64,000 bases of DNA from Candidatus Electrothrix gigas (GTDB lineage: Bacteria > Desulfobacterota > Desulfobulbia > Desulfobulbales > Desulfobulbaceae), in assembly GCA_022766165.1 (NCBI GenBank), contig QYLO01000001.1, forward strand, positions 62,001 to 126,000, in the 5' to 3' direction. Below, in pieces: positions 55,177 through 64,000 of the stretch. The stretch's first letter is position 1, and each line of letters opens with the position of its first letter. The position numbers and the translations under genes were made by a program. A model generated the notes under the pieces. That model worked only from the letters and a program-made list of their open reading frames with translations, was not told where the DNA came from and did no database searches.

Positions 55177-57102
55177 ATGAAAGCAAATCGTTGTCAAGGA
55201 ATCGCTGCCCCTGCAAGCTGGCTCGGAGATCTGGACAAATACCTGTTCGGCGAAGGCACCCATGAACGTGCCTATGAAAAACTCGGTGCCCATCTGATCA
55301 CCTTTGACGGACAAGAGGGTGTGGTGTTTTCTGTCTGGGCCCCCAATGCCCAACAGGTTGCTCTTATCGGTGATTTTAATGCATGGGATGATACAGTCTG
55401 CCCCATGCACCCCAGCAGTGGCGGAATATGGTCTCTCTTTCTGCCAGGGTTGACAGAACATGCAGTGTATAAATATCGCATCACCACACAGCGTAACGAG
55501 CAGTTTGACAAGTCTGATCCCTACGGCTTTGCAATGGAGCTTCGCCCCAACACAGGTTCTGTGGTCAGTGATCTGGACAGCTACCAGTGGCAGGATGAAG
55601 AATGGCTCAATGAACGAGCGCAACGCCAGTCTTTAAACAGCCCCATTTCTATTTATGAGCTTCATCTTGGATCTTGGCGCAGAGAGCCGGACAAAAAATG
55701 GGGAAGCCGGTATCTCACCTACCAAGAGCTTGCTGAACAGCTTATTCCTTACATTTTGAAGATGGGCTATACGCATATTGAACTCCTGCCCATTGCTGAA
55801 TACCCCTTTGATGGCTCTTGGGGCTATCAGGTGCTGGGCTTTTTTGCCCCGACCAGTCGCTACGGCACACCCCAGGATTTCATGTATTTTATAGATCAAT
55901 GCCATCAGCATAATATTGGTGTGATCCTGGATTGGGTTCCAGCTCATTTTCCCAAGGACGGCTCTGGACTAAATTACTTTGATGGCACCCATCTCTATGC
56001 TCATGCAGATCCCCGCCAAGGTGAGCATCAGGATTGGGGGACGATGATTTTTAACTACGGTCGCAACGAGGTTCGCTCCTTTCTCATCTCTAATGCGCTG
56101 TTTTGGATTGATAAATATCATATTGATGGGCTGCGAGTTGATGCAGTGGCCTCTATGCTCTATCTTGATTACTCTCGGGAAGCAGGGCAATGGCTGCCCA
56201 ATAAATACGGGGGCCGAGAAAATCTTGATGCAATCAGTTTTCTCCGCAAAACCAACGAGGTGGTTCATGGGATTTATCCGGGAGTCCTAACCATTGCTGA
56301 GGAGTCCACCTCTTGGCCTATGGTTTCCCGTCCAACCTGGTTGGGCGGCTTAGGCTTTAGCCTGAAATGGAACATGGGCTGGATGCATGATACCCTGAGC
56401 TATATGCAGCATGATCCCATTCATCGCCGTTTTCATCATCAGGAGATGACCTTTGGTATGCTCTACGCCTTTCAGGAAAACTTTACCCTGCCCATTTCCC
56501 ATGACGAGGTCGTGCATGGAAAGGGTTCTCTGATAAATAAGATGGCTGGTGATGAATGGCAGAAGTTTGCCAACCTTCGAGCATACCTTGGCTTTATGTG
56601 GGGATATTCAGGGAAAAAACTTCTCTTTATGGGCTGTGAATTTGGGCAATGGCAGGAGTGGAATCACGACAAAGCACTTGAATGGGATTCTCTTAAGGCA
56701 AGCTCTCACAAAGGGGTACAACAGTATGTTGCTGATCTGAACAAAGTCTATACAAGCGAGCCAGCACTGTATGAAAACGACAATGAATGGTCTGGTTTTT
56801 CTTGGATAAATGCCAATGACTCAGACAACTCTATTTTTTCATTTATCCGCAAGGCAAAAAAAACTGATGACTTTCTTGTTGTAATCTGTAATTTTACCCC
56901 GGTAATACGTGAAAAATACCGTATCGGTGTACCGCAGGGCGGTCAATACCAAGAAATTATCAACAGCGACCTGACAGTTTACCAAGGTAGCGGTGTGTGC
57001 AACAACGAGCTGCATACAGTCCCCGAGCAAGCCTACAGCATGGAACACTCCCTTCTGCTGACCTTGCCTCCTCTGGCAACCCTGATTATAAAACCGGTCT
57101 AA
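55177..57102 (+). CDS. glgB: 1,4-alpha-glucan branching enzyme
   Basis: Makes alpha-1,6 branches in glycogen. The ~641-residue protein has an N-terminal CBM48 module ([23 protein letters not shown], ~50-75) and a GH13 barrel: [17 protein letters not shown], the nucleophile Asp in [16 protein letters not shown], the acid Glu in [11 protein letters not shown], and the third Asp in [24 protein letters not shown] and a beta-sandwich C-terminus follow, ending [13 protein letters not shown] 55177 starts at the conserved region; ATG 55153 is in frame but lies in AT-rich repeats. No other glycogen gene is in the window. The next gene begins 54 bp later. Confidence 0.96.
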   Translation: MKANRCQGIAAPASWLGDLDKYLFGEGTHERAYEKLGAHLITFDGQEGVVFSVWAPNAQQVALIGDFNAWDDTVCPMHPSSGGIWSLFLPGLTEHAVYKYRITTQRNEQFDKSDPYGFAMELRPNTGSVVSDLDSYQWQDEEWLNERAQRQSLNSPISIYELHLGSWRREPDKKWGSRYLTYQELAEQLIPYILKMGYTHIELLPIAEYPFDGSWGYQVLGFFAPTSRYGTPQDFMYFIDQCHQHNIGVILDWVPAHFPKDGSGLNYFDGTHLYAHADPRQGEHQDWGTMIFNYGRNEVRSFLISNALFWIDKYHIDGLRVDAVASMLYLDYSREAGQWLPNKYGGRENLDAISFLRKTNEVVHGIYPGVLTIAEESTSWPMVSRPTWLGGLGFSLKWNMGWMHDTLSYMQHDPIHRRFHHQEMTFGMLYAFQENFTLPISHDEVVHGKGSLINKMAGDEWQKFANLRAYLGFMWGYSGKKLLFMGCEFGQWQEWNHDKALEWDSLKASSHKGVQQYVADLNKVYTSEPALYENDNEWSGFSWINANDSDNSIFSFIRKAKKTDDFLVVICNFTPVIREKYRIGVPQGGQYQEIINSDLTVYQGSGVCNNELHTVPEQAYSMEHSLLLTLPPLATLIIKPV

Positions 57103-57155
57103 TAATAACCAGATACTTTTCTCATCTTCAACCAATTGAACGTATAGGCTCTGCT

Positions 57156-60100
57156 ATGAAATTCATGCAAAAAATAACACCGCGTATGGCGCTTTTTATC
57201 TCGCTCGCTATCCTGCTTTATATTGCTCTTGCAAGTTACTCTGCCCAGGGTGGACAACAACATCAAGATGAAATACAAGGCATTAAAAGTGTTGAAGATG
57301 TTGAGTGTAGTAAACATCAGCAGCATGAGAACCAGCAACATGCAGAGTTGCAAAGAGTAGAGGCGGATGCCCCTGTCCAGCACCAGCAGATAGCTTTTAC
57401 TGGTGCTGTTACTGATAATGCTGTTGCTGATAAGGTTGCTGATAAGGAAAGTGAAAAACCAGAGGAAACGGTTACTCTTCAGAAGCTGAAAAAAGCTGAA
57501 TCCCATATTCAGCAGCTTGAGGAGCAGTTGACCGATGCCAATAACAAGCTCATAACCAGTGAACAAGAGCTGCAACAACAAAAAAAGCTACTTACTGAGA
57601 TACAGGAACAACGCGCAGTTGATCTGCATAAAATTGCCCAATTAGAAAAGAGGCAGCAACAGAAGATTGAACAGATTGAGAAAAAAGAGCAAAAGATTAA
57701 TGAGATCAAGGGACAGCTCTTTCGATCCAGAGTTCAGCTTGCTGAGGCCACTACCAAACTTTCTATTGCCAACAATGCTGTAGAAAAAGCGCAAATAAAA
57801 GCGGAGGTTATGCTGCAATATGGCAAAGAAAAAGACCGTCTGCTGGCACCTTCTCAGCAAAAGGCAGCAACCTTAGAGCAACAGTTCAAAAGCCAACAGG
57901 CCCAGGTGAAAAAACTTTCTCTTGCACTTGTAGCTGCTCGTCAAGAGATTACAACAGCCAGACAAGAGAGTCAACAACTGGCACAGCAGGTTACTGCTTT
58001 AAAGACAGCCGAAAAGGCTGGACAAAAAAAAATTGCCGAACTAAAAGATCGGTTGCAGCAAAGCAAGCAGGAGATTACAACAACCAGACAAGAGAGTCAA
58101 CAACTGGCACAGCAGGTTACTGCTTTAAAGACAGCCGAAAAGGCTGGACAAGAAAAAATTGCAACGCTGTACGACCAGTTGCAAAAGAGTGAACGCGAAC
58201 AACAGGCGCAACAGATTGCCTTTTATGCGCAGACAGATGTCCTGATACAACTTCAGGATCAGTTAAAACAACTGTTAAAAGAACGAAAGAAGCTTATTGG
58301 CAAGATCAGTATCCTCGACAAGGCCCTTGAAGAACAACAGGATCGTAAAGTTGCGCATTTTGAACAAGAAAAACAAAGTCTCAGTAAAAAAATAATCAAG
58401 CTTACCGAGTTAATTACAGAAAAAGGGCAGAAGCTCAAACAGCAGAAAACACTTTTACAAGAGGCTGCTGACCAAATTACTACGCTGCAAAAAAATGAGA
58501 AAAAGCTTCAGTTCAAGACCCAAGCCTTATTACAGTATGGCAAAGAACAAGAAGAGCAGTTAGCTCCTTTTCAACAGAAGCTTGTAACCCTGCAAAAACA
58601 GCTTGAGGAAAAACAACAGTATCTTGTTGCCACACAACAGAAACTCAAGAACCATACAGTTAATAAAGAAAAACTGGTTAACCAAATTGCCAGCCTGAAA
58701 GAATCCGTAACTGTTCAGACTCAAAAGACGGAAAAATTGGCCCAAGAACTTGCTCTGGCAAAATCCTCTATCAGGAAACTGACAAAGGCAAAAAAAGCCA
58801 ACAGGGCAACACTGGCAGATGCGCAGACCCAGCTTAATCAGTTGACAGCAGAACGAAATAAACTTGCTCACGAAATCAAAGTCTTGCATAAAACATTTAA
58901 AGAGCAAGAGAATCGTAATCTTGTAACTGCTGGAAAAGAGAAGCGAAATTTTGTCGATAAAATAGCCAACCTTACCGAGTTAATCACAGGAAAAGGGCAA
59001 AAGCTCAGAAAAAAGAAAACGCTCTTACAGGAGGCCAATGTCCAGATTGCGGCTCTGCAAGAGGCTGAAAAAAAGTTGCAACTCAAAACCGAGGCATTGC
59101 TGAAATACGGGAATGAAAAAGAAGAGCAGTTGGCTGCTGCGCAACAACAGATTGTTTTCCTGCAACAACAGCTTGAAGAAAAAGCTCATAAGGCACTGTT
59201 GGCAAACACGCAGGTTCAGCTCAACCAGTTGACAGCAGAGCGCAATGAACTTGCTCAAGAGGTCAAATTCTTGCAAACTGCTCTTGAAAAACAGGCAAAA
59301 CAAGATCTCACAGGCAAGATAGTCAAACTAACCGAGTTGATGACAGATAAGCAAAAGAAACTCGAACAAAAGGAAACACTTTTACAGGAGGCCAATACCC
59401 ACATCACTACCCTGCAAGAGTCTGAGAAAAAACTTCAGCTTAAAATTCAGGCATTGCAGGAATACGGTAAAGAAAAAGAAAAGATGCTAGTCCCTTCTCA
59501 AAAACAGATTGCGACCCTGCAGATGCAGATGCAGGAACAACAAGAAAATTTTGCAGCCACGCAACAGGAACTTGAACAGAGTACTACCAAGGGAAAAGAG
59601 CTGGTTCAACAGGTTGCCAGCCAAAAAAAAGAAGCGCAAAGGTTGAGCAAGGAACTTGCTGAGGCAACAGCCTCAGTTGACAAGCTTACCGCTGAACTGA
59701 CGCAAACGCAGGCATCTTTAGAGATGGCCAAAACAGAGCTGGCAGCTATCCAAAAGAAGAAACAGGCTGTCCAACAGCGTCTTACAGGCAAAGATGAAGA
59801 GCTGACCGTTATCAGAGCTGAGGTTAAGCGATTAACAGCAGAACTTGCCGATCAAAAAACAAAAAATAACGAGCTAACACAACAGCAGGCAAACCTGGCC
59901 ACGGAACTGCAAGCTGCCAAGACAAAAGAGACGAAACTGAGCCAGCAGCTCGAAACAACAAAAAAAGAGTTGACCGTAGCCACAACATCCGCTGATGAGG
60001 CAAAGACATCTGTTCTTACTGCTCAGGAAAAGATTGCAGCCTTAGAAGCACAACTTACTGAAAAGGAGACAGCCCAGACTGCTGCTCAGAAAAAATCTGC

Positions 60101-61391
60101 TGCCCTAGAGGCACAGGTTGCTGAACTCCTGCCCTTACAAGAGCAACTGCACACCTCTCAAGAGGAGGTTGCCGTCCTAGAGGCCGAACTGGCAAACACC
60201 GAGGGGTTGCAAAGCCAACTGACAGCCAATCAGGAAAAAATAACTGCTTTGGAAGGTCAACTTGCTGCCCTGCCTGGCACGGCTGAGGAATTTAAAGCTA
60301 TGCAGGAAAAGGTTACAGCTCTAGAGGCAGATCTTGTGCAGGCACAAAATCAGGCAAATCAGTTAGCTGTTGCACAGAAAAAGGCTACTGCCCTAGAGGC
60401 ACAGGTTGCTGAACTCCAGAAGGAGATGGAGACACTTGAGCAGCACAAAGAAAGAGTGGCCTCTTTAACAGAAGAGCTGAAACAATCCAAACGTAAGGTG
60501 GAAGAACTTACTGCTGCTGGTAAAGAAAAAGAAAAATTAGCAACCGAACTTGCCAAGACGCAGGAAAAACTCACTGCTGTAACAGCGGCCAACAAGACCA
60601 ACAAGACCACAGAGCTTGAAAAACAGCTCAAGACCTTACAGGAAAGTCTGCAAGAAAAAGAACAGGCACTGACCGCCAAGAGCCAAGCCCTTGCAGAGAG
60701 CCAAGCCCTTGCAGAGAGCCAGGCTGCTTTGGAACAACAGGCCAATACAGCGGTACAGGCAGAAGAGGCACAAAAAAATGCTGAACAGTTATCGGTTGAG
60801 TTGGCAACCTCACAAGAGCAGTTGACCGGTTTACAGACAAAGATCAAAGAGTTGGAGCAAGAAGTAGCCACGTTAAAAGAACAGCTCAAGCAACAGGTTG
60901 TACAGAGTACAGAGGATACACAAGAACCTAGTACTGGTACTCCGATTGCGGTTCAACAGGTTCAACAGGACTTGGCAGATCAGGATAATGAGGACAATCA
61001 GGATATAGCTGGATTGGATACTGACCGTGATGGTCAGGTTGACGACACGATCATTCTCTCTGGTGTCAACTTTACCGTAGGTACAGCTCGACTGACTCAA
61101 GAGGCAAGGGATAGCCTAACAGTAACCGCAGAACTCCTCAAACGACATGCGATAAATCGACGTTTTGAGGTTGCTGGTTATACCGACAGTAGAGGTCGCC
61201 CAAGTAGGAATCAGGAAATATCTGAGCAACGGGCTGAGGCTGTCCGGAACTTTTTGATTACGCAAGGAGTTGCAGCAGATATGTTGATAAGCAGGGGATA
61301 TGGTGAGGATAACCCCATTGCAAGCAATAGTACCCAAACAGGACGTGCTATGAATCGGCGGGTGGAGCTGCATCAAATAGTGACAGAGTAG
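57156..61391 (+). CDS. giant inner-membrane-anchored coiled-coil protein with C-terminal OmpA domain
   Basis: A 1,411-residue protein. Layout: a signal-anchor helix (MALFISLAILLYIALASYS), a short polar stretch with His/Gln, then about 1,150 residues of nearly unbroken coiled coil rich in Q, E, K, L and A. Within it are long internal repeats, such as two copies of RQESQQLAQQVTALKTAEKA near 320-400 and repeats of LTELITxKGQKL and ALLxYGxEKEEQL. The OmpA-like domain occupies the last ~120 residues (GVNFTVGTARLTQEARDSL, VAGYTDSRGRPSRNQEISEQRAEAVRNFL), with the peptidoglycan-binding Asp/Arg pair in YTDSRG...NQEISEQRA. The likely picture is one end in the inner membrane and the other on peptidoglycan. 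An in-frame start at 56997 lies inside glgB and was rejected. Confidence 0.85.
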   Translation: MKFMQKITPRMALFISLAILLYIALASYSAQGGQQHQDEIQGIKSVEDVECSKHQQHENQQHAELQRVEADAPVQHQQIAFTGAVTDNAVADKVADKESEKPEETVTLQKLKKAESHIQQLEEQLTDANNKLITSEQELQQQKKLLTEIQEQRAVDLHKIAQLEKRQQQKIEQIEKKEQKINEIKGQLFRSRVQLAEATTKLSIANNAVEKAQIKAEVMLQYGKEKDRLLAPSQQKAATLEQQFKSQQAQVKKLSLALVAARQEITTARQESQQLAQQVTALKTAEKAGQKKIAELKDRLQQSKQEITTTRQESQQLAQQVTALKTAEKAGQEKIATLYDQLQKSEREQQAQQIAFYAQTDVLIQLQDQLKQLLKERKKLIGKISILDKALEEQQDRKVAHFEQEKQSLSKKIIKLTELITEKGQKLKQQKTLLQEAADQITTLQKNEKKLQFKTQALLQYGKEQEEQLAPFQQKLVTLQKQLEEKQQYLVATQQKLKNHTVNKEKLVNQIASLKESVTVQTQKTEKLAQELALAKSSIRKLTKAKKANRATLADAQTQLNQLTAERNKLAHEIKVLHKTFKEQENRNLVTAGKEKRNFVDKIANLTELITGKGQKLRKKKTLLQEANVQIAALQEAEKKLQLKTEALLKYGNEKEEQLAAAQQQIVFLQQQLEEKAHKALLANTQVQLNQLTAERNELAQEVKFLQTALEKQAKQDLTGKIVKLTELMTDKQKKLEQKETLLQEANTHITTLQESEKKLQLKIQALQEYGKEKEKMLVPSQKQIATLQMQMQEQQENFAATQQELEQSTTKGKELVQQVASQKKEAQRLSKELAEATASVDKLTAELTQTQASLEMAKTELAAIQKKKQAVQQRLTGKDEELTVIRAEVKRLTAELADQKTKNNELTQQQANLATELQAAKTKETKLSQQLETTKKELTVATTSADEAKTSVLTAQEKIAALEAQLTEKETAQTAAQKKSAALEAQVAELLPLQEQLHTSQEEVAVLEAELANTEGLQSQLTANQEKITALEGQLAALPGTAEEFKAMQEKVTALEADLVQAQNQANQLAVAQKKATALEAQVAELQKEMETLEQHKERVASLTEELKQSKRKVEELTAAGKEKEKLATELAKTQEKLTAVTAANKTNKTTELEKQLKTLQESLQEKEQALTAKSQALAESQALAESQAALEQQANTAVQAEEAQKNAEQLSVELATSQEQLTGLQTKIKELEQEVATLKEQLKQQVVQSTEDTQEPSTGTPIAVQQVQQDLADQDNEDNQDIAGLDTDRDGQVDDTIILSGVNFTVGTARLTQEARDSLTVTAELLKRHAINRRFEVAGYTDSRGRPSRNQEISEQRAEAVRNFLITQGVAADMLISRGYGEDNPIASNSTQTGRAMNRRVELHQIVTE

Positions 61392-61446
61392 CAAATAGTT
61401 ACGCAAGAGGCAATTTATTACACCAGATTGTTGCGCCGGATTTTTT

Positions 61447-62235
61447 TTAAACAGCCTGCTTGCCGGTCCGATACTCATGACAAAATTCTGCGTCATAGAG
61501 CTTAGAAGTCGCTGTGGAATCATCAGACAAGGCCCGTCCCACCACAATCATGGCGGTCTTACGAATGGCTGATGCCTTCACCCGATCTGCAATATTTGCC
61601 AGAGTTCCTTGAACAATATGCTGATCCGGCCAGGATGCCTTTTTCACCACGGCAATGGGAGTCTCTTGAGGATACCCGCCTGCTATCAGCTCATCCACTA
61701 CTGTGTCGATCATGGAGACTGAGAGAAAGATACACAGAGATGCCTGGATTGCAGCCAACTTGCGCAGGGACTCCTGCTCTGGTACTGGAGTACGACCGGC
61801 CTGCCGGGTGAAAATCACGGTCTGCGTGACCTCTGGCACAGTCAGTTCCGTCTGGAGGGCTGCTGCTGCTGCTAAGGCCGAGCTCACACCAGGCACCACC
61901 TCATAGGGAATGTTTTGAGCAGTGAGCCGCTGCATCTGTTCCCGAATTGCCCCGTACAGAGCCGGATCTCCGGTATGAAGGCGTACAGCTTTTTTCCCTG
62001 CCTGCGCAGTCGCAATCAAGACAGCAAGCACCTCATCCAGCGTCATGCCAGCGGAATCATACATCTCAGCCTCTACCCCTTGAAGCAGAGCTGGGTTGAC
62101 CAAGCTGCCTGCATAGACAATCACATCGGCTTCATCCAATAAACGTCGTCCCTTGAGGGTGATCAGCTCGGGATCACCGGGACCGGCTCCAAGAAAGACA
62201 ACTGGTGTGGGTGTGTTCATGATTGGGATCGGCAT
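61447..62235 (-). CDS. cobM: precorrin-4 / cobalt-precorrin-4 C11-methyltransferase
   Basis: Adds the C11 methyl group in corrin ring synthesis. The 262-residue protein has the family start VVFLGAGPGDPELITLKGRRLLDEADVIVYAGSLV in order (split here), then RLHTGDPALYGAIREQM, VVPGVSSALAAAA, PVPEQESLRKLA and KASWPDQHIVQGTL, typical of CobM/CbiF. The start shares one base with the cobI stop (TAATG). With cobI and cbiET it is the last of a minus-strand operon. The in-frame ATG at 62220 is an alternative start. Confidence 0.96.
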   Translation of the reverse strand: MPIPIMNTPTPVVFLGAGPGDPELITLKGRRLLDEADVIVYAGSLVNPALLQGVEAEMYDSAGMTLDEVLAVLIATAQAGKKAVRLHTGDPALYGAIREQMQRLTAQNIPYEVVPGVSSALAAAAALQTELTVPEVTQTVIFTRQAGRTPVPEQESLRKLAAIQASLCIFLSVSMIDTVVDELIAGGYPQETPIAVVKKASWPDQHIVQGTLANIADRVKASAIRKTAMIVVGRALSDDSTATSKLYDAEFCHEYRTGKQAV

Positions 62236-63023
62236 TATACAACCTTACTTATTTGTTTTTTACGGATCAGAAGCGTGGAAAAATAATGAAGTTCCTTATC
62301 TGCGGCTTTGCGAATATCAGTATAGACACGCTGGCCGTCCATCCCGCAACGTTCGAGCAACACAGCCTTATCGGTCAGGCCCAACTCATCCAGCAGGGCA
62401 ATCACCGCAGGCAAACGACGAAAGACCTTCATCAACACCACAGCATCTGATTGCAATAAAATATCACGCAAACGCACATCATCAAAGGCTGCTGGCACTA
62501 CCGACAACACGTCATCCCCCAACCCCAGAGGATCGTGTAGCTGGGCAGAACAGGCTGACATAGCCGTAACACCGGGAATGATCGCAACCGGTATCCTTTG
62601 CTGCCTTTGCTGCTTGTGTTGCGACTGTACAAGCATTTCCTCAAGCGTGTTGAGCAGGTAAAACGAAGTCGAATACAGCCCGGGATCGCCCAAGGTGGGA
62701 AAGGCCACATCCTCACCCTGTGCAAGACGAGCCAGCACAATCTTGGCTGCTTCTTGCCAGCCCTGCTGCACTTCAGGATCATGATCCTGCCCCAGACGAA
62801 TCTTTTTCATGGGAAAGCGGACCTCCAGCACCTCCTTAGCAACAGCGTCCACCATAGCTGAAGCAATCTCAAGGGCAGAACTGGCTCCGTTTGCCTTTGC
62901 CTTGGGAACCACCCAAACCTGTGTTTGTTCCAGCACCCGCACAGCCTTATAGGTCATGAGTTCCGGGTCTCCAGGGCCAACGCCAACAAGATAAAGATGC
63001 CCCTGCTGTTTTCCTTGTTTCAT
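62235..63023 (-). CDS. cobI: precorrin-2 / cobalt-factor II C20-methyltransferase
   Basis: Methylates C20 of precorrin-2 or its cobalt form, the entry step to the corrin branch. The 262-residue protein has HLYLVGVGPGDPELMTYKAVRVL at the N-terminus, FPTLGDPGLYSTSFYLL in the middle, IIPGVTAMSACSAQL, and LMKVFRRLPAVIALL near 200, as in CobI/CbiL. It overlaps cbiET upstream by 4 bp and touches cobM downstream, so all three are coupled. A Gln-rich loop (QSQHKQQRQQR) is extra. Confidence 0.95.
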   Translation of the reverse strand: MKQGKQQGHLYLVGVGPGDPELMTYKAVRVLEQTQVWVVPKAKANGASSALEIASAMVDAVAKEVLEVRFPMKKIRLGQDHDPEVQQGWQEAAKIVLARLAQGEDVAFPTLGDPGLYSTSFYLLNTLEEMLVQSQHKQQRQQRIPVAIIPGVTAMSACSAQLHDPLGLGDDVLSVVPAAFDDVRLRDILLQSDAVVLMKVFRRLPAVIALLDELGLTDKAVLLERCGMDGQRVYTDIRKAADKELHYFSTLLIRKKQISKVV

Positions 63024-64000
63024 TTTCTTCCGGTTATGATGGTAATGGGGTTGAGCAGGATTCCTGGTTCCCCATAGTTGGTATAGCGTATTTCTTCACG
63101 GGTAACAGCTACAGTCCGTGAGTCAACTTGTAAGCCGTTCGAGGCCATCAGTAACGGGGCCTGCTCTGCTGTATCTTTTAGAATCGCACTGGCTACCATT
63201 CTACCTGTAGCTGTGAGGCGTTGCGCACAACGGGGAATAATTTCAGCCAATAACCCCTTGCTGCCACCAATGAAGACCCGATCTGGATCAGGAAGGTCTG
63301 TTAAGGCATCTGGGGCCATTCCGCAAATTAACTTAATATTATACAGGTTGTAATGAAGAATATTGGCCCGAATGTTCTTCTGGGCTTCGGCTTTTTGTTC
63401 AATAATATAGATAGTCAACCCAGGACAGAGTCGGGCCGCTTCCACAGAAACAGAGCCAGCTCCCCCGCCCACATCCCAGAGGATACCGTTTTGGGGGAGA
63501 CGCAACCGGTGAAGAATCACAGCTCGAATTTCATCCTTTGTGATTAACCCCCGTGAATGTTCAATTTCGTTCTCTTGCAGCCCAAAAATACTCTGGTCCC
63601 TCTGTTCCCCCTTCCACTCGTCCTCTCTCTGCTCTATCAGCATCATGTTGAGCTGGGAAAATTCCTGACCAGCAATATCAGCTAAGGTTCCTCTGGACAG
63701 ACGTTCGTCTTTACAACCGAGATTTTCTGCCACCCGTATCCGTATCCCCTTTATTCGAGCAGTATCGTTATGTTCTTCCAAGATTGCAAGGAGTTCCTTG
63801 GCTATATGATTCGGGCTGTTGCGATGATCGGTAAACAGCATTACCTTGGGTTTTGTTAGGATTCTTCCGGCAAGATCACCAGGAGAACGGCCATGGAGAC
63901 TGATTAAGGGCAGATCGTCCCAAGGCAGTTTAAAACGGGTACAGGCCAACTGCACAGCAGACAGGGCAGGCGTGATATGAACTCGTTCAGGCCCAAAACG
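63020..64000 (-). CDS. cbiET: precorrin-6B C5,15-methyltransferase / decarboxylase fusion (CbiE-CbiT), 5' end outside window
   Basis: Methylates C5 and C15 and removes the C12 acetate carboxyl in corrin synthesis. The frame is open through the window edge at 64000, so the N-terminal part of CbiE is missing. What is present shows the CbiE half (HITPALSAVQLACTRFKLPW, LISLHGR, RVAENLGCKDERLSRGTL) and, after a linker, the CbiT half (GLITKDEIRAVILHRLRL, ILWDVGGGAGSVSVEAARL as the SAM site, and RVFIGGSKGLLAEII). The 3' end overlaps cobI by 4 bp. It is the first visible gene of the minus-strand cobalamin group. Confidence 0.94.
   Translation of the reverse strand, partial: RFGPERVHITPALSAVQLACTRFKLPWDDLPLISLHGRSPGDLAGRILTKPKVMLFTDHRNSPNHIAKELLAILEEHNDTARIKGIRIRVAENLGCKDERLSRGTLADIAGQEFSQLNMMLIEQREDEWKGEQRDQSIFGLQENEIEHSRGLITKDEIRAVILHRLRLPQNGILWDVGGGAGSVSVEAARLCPGLTIYIIEQKAEAQKNIRANILHYNLYNIKLICGMAPDALTDLPDPDRVFIGGSKGLLAEIIPRCAQRLTATGRMVASAILKDTAEQAPLLMASNGLQVDSRTVAVTREEIRYTNYGEPGILLNPITIITGRK

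Overview
The window reads as chromosome of a Gram-negative, sulfur-metabolising bacterium. A Desulfobacterota lineage related to Desulfobulbaceae or cable bacteria is my best inference, but it is not proven. The grounds are: an anaerobic-type cobalamin gene set (cbiC, cobM, cobI, cbiET), a siroheme sulfite/nitrite reductase fused to a TusA domain beside a ThiF/MoeB-type activating enzyme, a YedE-type sulfur/selenium membrane protein, many secreted TPR and coiled-coil proteins, outer-membrane-type proteins (AsmA-like, OmpA-like), and intergenic DNA full of short near-tandem repeats. No rRNA, tRNA or CRISPR array was recognised.

Layout. 0-10 kb (+ strand): end of a ThiF/MoeB enzyme, sulfite reductase-TusA, sucC, a secreted Lcl-domain protein, sucD, rhomboid protease, hflK, hflC, terminator. 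9.9-18.2 kb (- strand): an unrecognised 390-aa protein with a 199-bp palindromic element at its 5' side, then YedE, a TPR protein, and a series of exported proteins (beta-helix, PhnD-like lipoprotein, TPR, OpuAC-like) ending with an SLC13 anion transporter. No ABC ATPase or permease accompanies the two binding proteins. 18.5-23.1 kb: Wzz-like protein, Met-rich secreted protein, Spy/CpxP-like protein, DUF4124-like protein, thiol peroxidase.

23.2-31.7 kb is the accessory region. Two membrane-anchored P-loop ATPases bracket a layered repeat locus. This holds a duplicated 224-bp block containing a large hairpin, a MITE-like insertion with a 10-bp target duplication, a 22-bp tandem array and a PIN-type toxin-antitoxin pair. 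The second ATPase sits in a tight operon with an AmpG-like permease and a deaminase. 31.7-41.9 kb: hybrid sensor kinase, a secreted protein with a GSVK repeat, AmrB/MEMO, FtsK, CbiC, a decayed transposase and CrcB. 42-48.3 kb: a large AsmA-like protein, then a radical SAM protein followed by a TPR-methyltransferase.

48.3-52 kb is a graveyard of gene fragments. A complete IS1634-type element (13-bp inverted repeats, 6-bp target duplication) has landed in an already decayed transposase gene. 52.2-61.4 kb: CHAD-domain protein, ParA-like ATPase, glycogen branching enzyme, and a 1,411-residue inner-membrane-anchored coiled-coil protein with a C-terminal OmpA domain. 61.4-64 kb (- strand): cobM, cobI and cbiET, the last cut by the window edge.
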